A stretch of 64,000 nt of DNA from an uncultured Eudoraea sp. (GTDB lineage Bacteria; Bacteroidota; Bacteroidia; Flavobacteriales; Flavobacteriaceae): NCBI RefSeq assembly GCF_947260015.1, contig NZ_CAMYOM010000001.1, forward strand, positions 22,456-86,455. Direction: 5' to 3'. Below the pieces are notes generated by a model. The model did no database searches, had not been told where the DNA came from, and worked only from the letters and a program-made list of their open reading frames with translations. Positions within the stretch are counted from its first letter, which is position 1, and the number at the start of each line of letters is the position of its first letter. Below are positions 1 to 7,096 of this stretch, piece by piece. The translations under genes were made by a program, and so were the position numbers.

Positions 1-326
1 TCATTTTGCACTATATCTTCCAGCAATATTATGGTGTCAAAACGCTTGTCGCCTACAAGTTCATTATATAACCCATTAATTGCTGCGTCCTTTGCCTTTA
101 TGGCAAGTATCTGATTTTCTCTTGAAATAAGCCGGTTTAGTCCGGTTTGCTCATTCTCATCCTTTAAATGTACCCTCCCGCCTATAATTCCAACTCTTTT
201 AATGGCATTTGAAAGAGAAACCTGAGCAGGCTCCATGGTCTCTATTTCAACATTCCTGGTTGTACTGCAACTAACTATAATTACAAGTAGAAACAGCAAG
301 ACAGTACTATTGTAATATCTTCTCAT
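1..326 (-). CDS. Putative DUF6340-type lipoprotein, N-terminal part
   Basis: The reading frame runs open from an ATG at 326 to the left edge, so the 3' end is outside the window. The first residues are MRRYYNST, a hydrophobic stretch and the lipobox IIVSC, so Cys20 is the likely lipidated residue and the protein should sit on the periplasmic face of a membrane. Just after it comes the phrase METMEPAQ-like 'ETMEPAQVSLSNAIKRVGII', which resembles the start of DUF6340 lipoproteins of Bacteroidota as I remember them. Function of that family is unknown. It is divergent from mutS2, with about 220 bp between the two starts. The lipoprotein call is firm; the family name is from memory and less so. 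Confidence 0.6.
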   Translation of the reverse strand, partial: MRRYYNSTVLLFLLVIIVSCSTTRNVEIETMEPAQVSLSNAIKRVGIIGGRVHLKDENEQTGLNRLISRENQILAIKAKDAAINGLYNELVGDKRFDTIILLEDIVQN

Positions 327-519
327 ATAAACAGCTTTTATGCTTAGAACTAAATTTAAATTATTGTTCTATAGTTACTAAACACCTGTTTATATGGGAT
401 TATTGTCCTAAATGATAAAATAAGCACGCATTTTAGGAAGTCTTATTTATAGTTATTCCATCGCGTTAGGTTATTTTGACTCATGATATAATAGAATTTT
501 CAAAATCGCCCCTATTCCA

Positions 520-527
520 TACCTTTG
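520..527 (+). promoter_or_regulatory. -7 element upstream of mutS2
   Basis: TACCTTTG matches the Bacteroidota -7 consensus TAnnTTTG exactly. The predicted transcript start lies about 15 nt before the ATG at 547. The position expected for the -33 TTG carries TTTTC, so only half of the promoter is convincing. Confidence 0.45.
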
Positions 528-546
528 CCATCTGCAATTCTAAGTA

Positions 547-2718
547 ATGCAAACAATAGATAAAAAAACCTTACAAGATTTAGAGTTCCCATTGGTATTG
601 CAACAACTGTCAGACCGCTGTAGTACCGAACTGGGAAAGATAGCTGCTGTAGCTATTCAGCCAATATCAGTTAAAGAAGATCTAATAGAAGTATTGGGGC
701 AAACTTCTGAATATCTGGCTTCTTTTAGCAATGACAATCGGATTCCAAATCACGGATTTGATTCCATAAACAATGAATTGCAGCTACTCAAAATAGAAAA
801 TACTACCTTGGAAATTTCGGGTTTCCGACGCATTGGCATTATCTGTACTTCGGTGAATACCCATAAAAAATTCTTTAGAAAATTTAAAGATTATTACCCC
901 TCATTATTTGCCAGTACAGAACAAATAGAATCTAATTCCGAGATAACTACCAATATAGATTTGGTCATCGATCGTTTTGGTGAAGTAAAAGACAATGCAT
1001 CTGAAGCATTAAAAGTCATACGCAGGCAAATAAACCAGGTTAAGGGTAAAATCAATCAAAGTTTTGCTACAGCCCTTAACACCTGTCAGTCTGCCGACTA
1101 TTTAGACGAAATCAGGGAGTCTGTCGTAGAAAATCGGAGAGTACTGGCGGTTAAGGCCATGTACAGGCGGAAAGTAAAAGGTACTGTAATGGGAACCTCC
1201 AAAACCGGCAGTATAGTTTATATAGAACCTGAAGCTGCATTAAAATATAGCCGAGAGCTAAATAACCTTGAATTTGATGAAAAAGAGGAACTTCAAAAGA
1301 TTCTTAATCAATTGACAAATCTGATCAGGCCTTACGAATATCTACTGCGTGAATATCAAAAATTTTTAACACAGATCGATATTACAGCTGCCAAGGCTAA
1401 ATACGCAAGTGAAATGAACGCGCTTTTACCAGAAATAAATAACAATGGCAGACTTTATTTGCGAGATGCTTTCCATCCCTTGCTTCTTTTAAACAACAAA
1501 AGAAGTGGAGAAAAGACATGGCCGCAAACCATTGAGCTACATCCGGAGAAAAGGATAATCGTAATTTCGGGCCCAAATGCCGGAGGAAAAAGCATTACTC
1601 TAAAAACAATAGGATTACTTCAGGTTATGCTGCAAAGCGGGCTCTTGATTCCTGTTCATGAACGGAGTTCTTTATGTCTGTTTAAAAATATTCTTACAGA
1701 TATAGGTGATAACCAATCTATAGAGAATCATTTGAGCACATACAGTTACAGACTTAAGAACATGAATCGGTTTCTTAAGAAGTGTAATAGGGATACTTTA
1801 TTCCTTATTGATGAATTTGGAACTGGAAGTGATCCTGAATTAGGTGGTGCTCTTGCAGAGGCTTTTTTAGAGGTTTTCTATGAGCGCGGAGCGTTCGGTA
1901 TTATTACTACCCACTATGCCAATCTAAAGGCTTTGGCGGATGAATTGCCACATACTACAAATGCAAATATGCTATTCAATTCCAAAACTCTGGAACCTAC
2001 CTTTCAATTGGAGTTAGGACAACCCGGAAGCTCTTTTACTTTTGAAGTAGCGCAGAAAAATGGGATCCCATATAATTTAATCAATAAAGCCAAGAAGAAG
2101 GTTGAACGAGGCAAATTACGGTTTGATGCAACCATTGCTAAAATGCAAAAAGAGCGTAAGAAAATGGCTCAAACAGGCACCAGGCTTCAGGAAGAAGAGT
2201 CCAAAGCCAGGGATGAAGCTATGAGGTTGGAAAAACTGAATGCCAAAGTAAAATCGAAGTTGGAGAATTATCAGGAATTATATGACCATGACCAGAGAAT
2301 GATCCACTTGGGTAATAAAGTGAATACCATAGCAGACAAATATTTTCAGGACAAAAAGAAACGTATTCTGGTTTCTGAACTTATTAGGATTGTGGAGACT
2401 GAAAATAGTAAACGCAAGAAAAAGTCTGCTACTCAAGCCAAAATAGAGCGGCAAAAAAAGGTTGAAACAGCGCAGGAAGTGCAGAAAGAGGTAAAAGTTA
2501 TTCGTGAGAAAAAGAAGATAGAAAAGAAAAAAGCAGTTTTAAAAGAGAAAAATATACCGAGACCAGTTTTTAAGATTGGAGACCGGGTTAGACTGTTTGA
2601 TGGCAGGGCGGTTGGCAGCATTGACAAACTCGAAAAAAATAAAGCTGTAGTCAATTACGGGATGTTTACCACCAATGTGAGTGTGGATCAATTGGAATTG
2701 GTTGAGGCTAAAAAATAG
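547..2718 (+). CDS. mutS2: MutS2-family ATPase lacking the Smr domain
   Basis: MutS2 proteins are MutS-like ABC ATPases; described roles are suppression of homologous recombination and, in Bacillus, rescue of collided ribosomes. The Walker A motif GPNAGGKS is at residues 342-349, and the Walker B LIDE ends at D422-E423 followed by FGTGSDP. The N-terminal half is the helical core/clamp, and residues about 520-660 are a lysine- and glutamate-rich coiled coil. The C-terminus (about 665-720) is a small KOW-like segment beginning FKIGDRVRL. Canonical MutS2 is about 780 residues and ends in an Smr endonuclease domain; I see no Smr sequence here, and the stop follows the KOW-like part directly. The ATG at 547 lies 15 nt after the likely transcript start. 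MutS2 is clear; loss of Smr is seen in the sequence, its consequence is inferred. Confidence 0.9.
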   Translation: MQTIDKKTLQDLEFPLVLQQLSDRCSTELGKIAAVAIQPISVKEDLIEVLGQTSEYLASFSNDNRIPNHGFDSINNELQLLKIENTTLEISGFRRIGIICTSVNTHKKFFRKFKDYYPSLFASTEQIESNSEITTNIDLVIDRFGEVKDNASEALKVIRRQINQVKGKINQSFATALNTCQSADYLDEIRESVVENRRVLAVKAMYRRKVKGTVMGTSKTGSIVYIEPEAALKYSRELNNLEFDEKEELQKILNQLTNLIRPYEYLLREYQKFLTQIDITAAKAKYASEMNALLPEINNNGRLYLRDAFHPLLLLNNKRSGEKTWPQTIELHPEKRIIVISGPNAGGKSITLKTIGLLQVMLQSGLLIPVHERSSLCLFKNILTDIGDNQSIENHLSTYSYRLKNMNRFLKKCNRDTLFLIDEFGTGSDPELGGALAEAFLEVFYERGAFGIITTHYANLKALADELPHTTNANMLFNSKTLEPTFQLELGQPGSSFTFEVAQKNGIPYNLINKAKKKVERGKLRFDATIAKMQKERKKMAQTGTRLQEEESKARDEAMRLEKLNAKVKSKLENYQELYDHDQRMIHLGNKVNTIADKYFQDKKKRILVSELIRIVETENSKRKKKSATQAKIERQKKVETAQEVQKEVKVIREKKKIEKKKAVLKEKNIPRPVFKIGDRVRLFDGRAVGSIDKLEKNKAVVNYGMFTTNVSVDQLELVEAKK

Positions 2719-2822
2719 TTAATGACTATCATGATAAACAAAATTAGTTTTTTCACTAAGTTCAAAATGAAGCGTTTATCCTAAAGTAATACCAAACTTT
2801 CTTAAATACATTATAAAACAGA

Positions 2823-2852
2823 TTGGAATCTGATTGTTTGGTTTTATTTTTG
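2823..2852 (+). promoter_or_regulatory. Promoter giving a probably leaderless mRNA
   Basis: TTG at 2823-2825, a 19-bp spacer, then TATTTTTG at 2845-2852 gives a full match to the Bacteroidota sigma-A promoter (TTG-N19-TAnnTTTG). The start site would fall at about 2856-2857, on the GTG start codon of the next gene. Confidence 0.6.
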
Positions 2853-2856
2853 ACTT

Positions 2857-3270
2857 GTGAAAGTGCAGGAAGATAAAAAAATTATATTGTTCGATGGCGT
2901 TTGCAACCTTTGCAATAGTGCCATTCAATTTGTCATTAAGCGTGATAAAAAAAACATTTATCAGTTTGCAGCTTTACAATCTGATATGGCTTCTTTACTC
3001 CTCAATGAAAGGGGGATTGATTCCTCACAGATAGATTCAATTATTCTGATCGATCCCAATATTGCATATTATACTAAATCTACAGCGGCCTTAGAGATCG
3101 GAAAGTCTTTTGGAGGTGGTTGGCGTCTTCTGGGTATTTTTAGATGGGTTCCAAAACCAATAAGGGATTGGGTCTATGATCTGGTGGCAAAAAACAGATA
3201 TAGTTGGTTTGGGAAACAAAATGAATGTATGATCCCAAGCCCTGAACTAAAAGCAAAATTTCTGGATTAA
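2857..3270 (+). CDS. DCC-family thiol-disulfide oxidoreductase
   Basis: A 137-residue DUF393/DCC-family protein. The defining motif DGVCNLCN lies near the N-terminus (about residues 14-21), with the two cysteines forming a CxxC pair expected to be redox active. The family is predicted to have a thioredoxin-like fold and to act as a cytosolic thiol-disulfide oxidoreductase; substrates are not known. No signal peptide or membrane segment is visible. The start is GTG, chosen because no ATG precedes the motif and because the upstream promoter places the transcript start at or next to this codon. It stands alone: mutS2 ends 138 bp upstream and the next gene is convergent. Family assignment is strong, role is open. 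Confidence 0.88.
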   Translation: MKVQEDKKIILFDGVCNLCNSAIQFVIKRDKKNIYQFAALQSDMASLLLNERGIDSSQIDSIILIDPNIAYYTKSTAALEIGKSFGGGWRLLGIFRWVPKPIRDWVYDLVAKNRYSWFGKQNECMIPSPELKAKFLD

Positions 3271-3297
3271 ACTGTCTGAAGCTAAAACTCTATATGC

Positions 3298-3525
3298 TTA
3301 TTCTTTAAATCTTTTAATTGTAAGTGCTCCACTCATATATTCACTAAAAGCAGCCAGTCCTTAGTGGGTCTCTATATTTTTCGGGAATCCGTTAGAAAAT
3401 ATTTTTATAGGTTGATGTGCAGTATAAAGGCAGTGACCAGTTGCGCCGTGATTTCGTTTAACGCATTCATGAATTAGCACAAGACTTGTATCATTCTCAG
3501 GATAGATCTCCTCCACGGGATACAT
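3298..3525 (-). pseudogene. Unidentified ORF interrupted by an in-frame stop
   Basis: On the minus strand, from an ATG at 3525, 54 codons read MYPVEEIYPENDTSLVLIHE and on through HGATGHCLYTAHQPIKIF to a TAA at 3361-3363. The same frame then continues for 20 more sense codons (GLAAFSEYMSGALTIKRFKE) to a TAA at 3298-3300. The composition on both sides of the internal stop looks protein-like and the frame is unchanged, as expected for a recent nonsense mutation (CAA to TAA would do it). I cannot name the family. It lies downstream of the symporter gene on the same strand. It could instead be a chance ORF, so this is a tentative call. Confidence 0.3.
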
Positions 3526-3559
3526 AGGAAAACAAATATTCAGTAGAATAGTATTAAAA

Positions 3560-4885
3560 TTATTTTACTTCTTCATAAAATTCATCCCAGTCTTCAATAC
3601 GAGGTTTGCCCAGTTTACCAACAGATTGGGCAACTACCATCGCCACGGTTGCATCACCTGTAACATTAATAATTGTCCGGCACATATCTAATGGGCGGTC
3701 AACAGCAAAAATAAGTGCCAGACCAATTGCCAGCTTGTCTGATGGAAAACCAATAGCTTCCAGAACAATTACCAGCATTACCATCCCTGCTCCGGGTACG
3801 GCCGCCGATCCAATTGATGCCAATAAGGCTGTGAGAACAATAGTTAATTGCCCCCCAAGGTTCAGATCAAAACCAAGAGCCTGAGCTATAAAAACAGCCG
3901 CAACACCCTGATATAAACTTGTACCATCCATATTGATAGTCGCCCCTACCGGGAGTACAAAACTAGACACCTCCTTGTCTACACCTATATGCTCCTCTAC
4001 TCTTTCCATGGTAACGGGAAGTGTAGCCGCGCTCGAACTGGTAGAAAATGCCAATAGCTGAGCCGGACTAATCTCTTTTAAAAACCAGAAAGGGTTCTTC
4101 TTTGTATAAGTAGCCACTACAAGGGTGTAAAAAACAATCATTAAAAAAAGCCCTAATACTACCACTCCGGCATATTTCAATAACGCCAGTAATAGATCCG
4201 GGTCGCCGGAAGAAGCAACAACATTGGCTAATAATGCAAATACCGCAAACGGCGCGGTTAGCATAATTAAATCTACCATTTTCAGAACAACATAATTTAA
4301 TGAATCAAAAAACTTCTTCAGCGGTTTAGCCCTTTTTTCACCTATTAAAAGCATGGAAATTCCCAGGAAAATGGTGAAAAATATTACCTGCAACATCAAT
4401 CTGTTATCACTCAACGCTCCAAATGCATTATCGGGCACCATATCTTCTAAAAATTGCAGAGGCCCGACTTCTTTTCGCCTGGAAGCTTCTTCCAGTTTTG
4501 AAGTTACTCCACTGTCTGAAGCATAGGTCTCTGTTAATTTTGTAATTGTTTCTTCTGAAATGCCTTCACCTGGTTGCAAAATATTAACCAAAAGTAATCC
4601 GATAGTAATGGCAATAATTGTTGTGCATATATAAATGGCTATTGTTCGAAGTCCTATTTTTTTAAATTTTGAAATATCCTTTAAATCAGAAATCCCTTTA
4701 ACTAAGGATGCCAGTATAAGAGGAATTGCAATTAGTTTAAGTAGTTTAACGAATATAGTCCCAAATGGGTTAATCCAATCCTGCACGAAACCACGACCCC
4801 ATTCAATATAAGTCATTGCGAAGCCAAAAAGAAGGCCAAGGATCATCCCTATCAGGATTTGCCAATGCAATTCCAGTTTCCTCAT
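3560..4885 (-). CDS. Dicarboxylate/amino acid:cation symporter (DAACS)
   Basis: A 441-residue inner-membrane transporter of the glutamate/C4-dicarboxylate:cation symporter family (GltP/GltT/DctA type), which couples uptake of glutamate, aspartate or dicarboxylates to Na+ or H+. It shows the serine-rich re-entrant loop STSSSAATLPVTM, the TM7 metal/substrate motif NMDGTSLY, the HP2 loop VPGAGMVML, and the TM8 block DMCRTIINVTGDA with the conserved Asp and Asn. About eight hydrophobic helices are visible along the chain. There is one notable insert, a hydrophilic loop at about residues 115-150. The upstream gene on the strand is aroC, 59 bp away; no functional link is evident. The substrate cannot be decided from sequence. 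Confidence 0.93.
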   Translation of the reverse strand: MRKLELHWQILIGMILGLLFGFAMTYIEWGRGFVQDWINPFGTIFVKLLKLIAIPLILASLVKGISDLKDISKFKKIGLRTIAIYICTTIIAITIGLLLVNILQPGEGISEETITKLTETYASDSGVTSKLEEASRRKEVGPLQFLEDMVPDNAFGALSDNRLMLQVIFFTIFLGISMLLIGEKRAKPLKKFFDSLNYVVLKMVDLIMLTAPFAVFALLANVVASSGDPDLLLALLKYAGVVVLGLFLMIVFYTLVVATYTKKNPFWFLKEISPAQLLAFSTSSSAATLPVTMERVEEHIGVDKEVSSFVLPVGATINMDGTSLYQGVAAVFIAQALGFDLNLGGQLTIVLTALLASIGSAAVPGAGMVMLVIVLEAIGFPSDKLAIGLALIFAVDRPLDMCRTIINVTGDATVAMVVAQSVGKLGKPRIEDWDEFYEEVK

Positions 4886-4944
4886 ATAAAAAGTTTAGAT
4901 TAGAAAGATAGTATTTTGATAGGAAAACCCCTAAAAAAGCAAGT

Positions 4945-6009
4945 TTATAATTTTATGGTTCTGTTAAGCAATGTGAAATCTGCAAGTACTAATGCCGCCA
5001 TGGCTTCAACTATTGGCACCGCCCTTGGTACCACACAGGGATCATGTCGGCCTTTACCCTGAGCTTTGACCATATTTCCGTCTTTATCAATAGTTTCATA
5101 AGACTGAATGACCGTAGCAACCGGTTTAAAGGCCACGTTAAAATAAATGTCCATACCATTGCTTATTCCCCCCTGTACGCCACCGCTGTTATTGGTGATC
5201 GTACTGCCATCTGCCTTATATTGATCGTTATGAACACTTCCTTTCATTTTAACCCCTTCGAAACCACTGCCATATTCAAATCCTTTAACTGCGTTAATAG
5301 ATAACATAGCTTTGCCAAGATCGGCATGAAGCTTATCAAAAACAGGTTCTCCAAGGCCAACAGGGACATTCTTTATTACGCAGCTAATAATCCCACCTAC
5401 AGTGTCTCCTTCTTTACGAATTTCTTTAATATAAGATTCCATATTCGCAGCAGTTTCCGGATCCGGACAGCGAACCGCATTACTTTCGGTAAGTTTTAAA
5501 TCCAGTTCTGAATAGGGTTTTTCAAGTCGAAGAGAACCAACCTGAGAAACATAGGCTTGTATACTTATTTCATTTAAAAATTGTTTGGCGATAGCGCCGG
5601 CAACAACGCGGCTGGCTGTTTCGCGAGCAGAGCTTCTGCCACCTCCCCTATAGTCTCTAAATCCGTATTTTTTATCGTATACATAATCTGCATGCGAAGG
5701 GCGATATGAATCCTTTATATGAGAATAGTCTTTTGATTTTTGATTGGTGTTATAAATAGCAAAACCAATAGGCGTTCCGGTGGTCCTTCCTTCAAAAATA
5801 CCCGAATAAAACACCACATTATCCGGTTCTTTGCGCTGCGTAACTATTGCCGACTGGCCCGGTTTTCTTCTATCCAGATCATTCTGAATTGCTTCCATAT
5901 CCAGAATTATACCAGATGGACATCCATCTAAAACTCCCCCGATTGCTTTACCATGTGATTCACCAAAAGTTGTGAGTTTAAAAAGTGTTCCAAACGTATT
6001 ACCAGCCAT
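4945..6009 (-). CDS. aroC: Chorismate synthase
   Basis: AroC catalyses the last step of the shikimate pathway, converting 5-enolpyruvylshikimate-3-phosphate to chorismate with reduced FMN as cofactor, in the cytosol. The three family signatures are present: [20 protein letters not shown] near residues 12-31, the [10 protein letters not shown] block, and [19 protein letters not shown] around 120-140. The length of 354 residues is normal. The ATG at 6009 is preceded by a roughly 50-nt leader from a good promoter at 6065-6095. No other aromatic pathway gene is in the window, so it is a single-gene unit or shares a transcript with the downstream symporter. Confidence 0.97.
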   Translation of the reverse strand: MAGNTFGTLFKLTTFGESHGKAIGGVLDGCPSGIILDMEAIQNDLDRRKPGQSAIVTQRKEPDNVVFYSGIFEGRTTGTPIGFAIYNTNQKSKDYSHIKDSYRPSHADYVYDKKYGFRDYRGGGRSSARETASRVVAGAIAKQFLNEISIQAYVSQVGSLRLEKPYSELDLKLTESNAVRCPDPETAANMESYIKEIRKEGDTVGGIISCVIKNVPVGLGEPVFDKLHADLGKAMLSINAVKGFEYGSGFEGVKMKGSVHNDQYKADGSTITNNSGGVQGGISNGMDIYFNVAFKPVATVIQSYETIDKDGNMVKAQGKGRHDPCVVPRAVPIVEAMAALVLADFTLLNRTIKL

Positions 6010-6064
6010 AAATTAGGATCTTTCTTATATAAAATTAAGAGCAATTACTCCTTTTTTCCCTAGC

Positions 6065-6095
6065 CAAAGATATATGTTAAATGAACGGAAACCAA
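6065..6095 (-). promoter_or_regulatory. Promoter of aroC
   Basis: Read on the minus strand: TTG (6095-6093), 20-bp spacer, TATCTTTG (6072-6065). Both boxes fit the Bacteroidota consensus. Transcription should begin near 6060, leaving a leader of about 50 nt before the aroC ATG. Confidence 0.55.
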
Positions 6096-6238
6096 AACGC
6101 GCCTCCAGTTAATATTAAGGTAACAATTGCCCGTTTATCTATGCCAAACTTAACCTTCGCATTATACAATAGTGACATTAGCTTAAAATAATATCATATC
6201 AATGGGTCTAAATTTGCATTTATATAATTGTTTATCCT

Positions 6239-7033
6239 TTGAAAAAGCGGAGTATAGATGTAGTAGTAATATCTGATGTGCACTTAGGCACCTTTGGAAG
6301 CCGTGCAGAAGAATTAATGGCTTATCTAAGTAGCATTGAACCTAAAAAATTAATTTTAAATGGGGATATTTTAGATATAGGGAAATTTAACAAACACTAC
6401 TTTCCTGCGTCCCATTTGAGGATTCTAAAAAAAATTATAAGTATGGCTTCCAATGATACCGAAGTCATTTATATAACCGGTAATCACGACGACATGTTGC
6501 GTAAGTCTCGCAATACATTTATAGGGAACTTTAGTATACAAGACCAGTTAATTTTAGAATTAGATGGCAAAAAAGCCTGGTTTTTTCATGGAGACGTTTT
6601 TGATATTTCCATTCGATATGCAAAGTGGCTTCCTAAGTTAGGTGGCTATAGTTACGATCTCTTATTGCTTTTAAATAGAATTTTAAATTGGTTGTTTATT
6701 AAGCTTGGGAAAGAAAGATATTCACTGGCCAAGAAAATTAAAAACAGCACGAAAAATGCCGTAAAATATATTGACAATTTTGAACGAACAGCAATAAAAA
6801 GTGGAATAACCAAGGGTTATGATTATGTGATATGTGGTCATATTCACCAGCCCAAAAAGGAAATACTTGAGACAAAGAACGGGAAATGTACTTATCTTAA
6901 TTCCGGTGATTGGGTTGAAAACCTTAGCGCTTTGGAGTATTCATTTAAGCGATGGAAAATCTATAAGTACAGCCATGACAAACTTTCGCCCTTTTTTGCA
7001 GATGAAGAATTAAAATCAATGGAACTAACTTAA
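6239..7033 (+). CDS. LpxH-like UDP-2,3-diacylglucosamine diphosphatase family metallophosphoesterase
   Basis: A 264-residue calcineurin-like phosphoesterase. Metal ligands of the fold are all visible: D13 and H15 (SDVHLG), N41-G-D43 (NGDILD), GNHD at 81-84, HGD at 117-119, and GHIH at 200-203. In this subfamily the enzyme hydrolyses UDP-2,3-diacylglucosamine to lipid X, a lipid A step at the inner membrane surface, although some members have other phosphoester substrates. Hydrophobic residues near 131-155 may bind the membrane. The start used is TTG at 6239; no in-frame ATG precedes the SDVH motif. A TAAATTTG element at 6209-6216 fits a -7 box. The downstream oxidoreductase gene is convergent. 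Fold is certain, substrate probable. Confidence 0.8.
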   Translation: MKKRSIDVVVISDVHLGTFGSRAEELMAYLSSIEPKKLILNGDILDIGKFNKHYFPASHLRILKKIISMASNDTEVIYITGNHDDMLRKSRNTFIGNFSIQDQLILELDGKKAWFFHGDVFDISIRYAKWLPKLGGYSYDLLLLLNRILNWLFIKLGKERYSLAKKIKNSTKNAVKYIDNFERTAIKSGITKGYDYVICGHIHQPKKEILETKNGKCTYLNSGDWVENLSALEYSFKRWKIYKYSHDKLSPFFADEELKSMELT

Positions 7034-7096
7034 ATAATTGCCTCCGTTGAAATGAAACTGACCTCAAAACAACACACTGTTGAAAAAGAAGACAAA

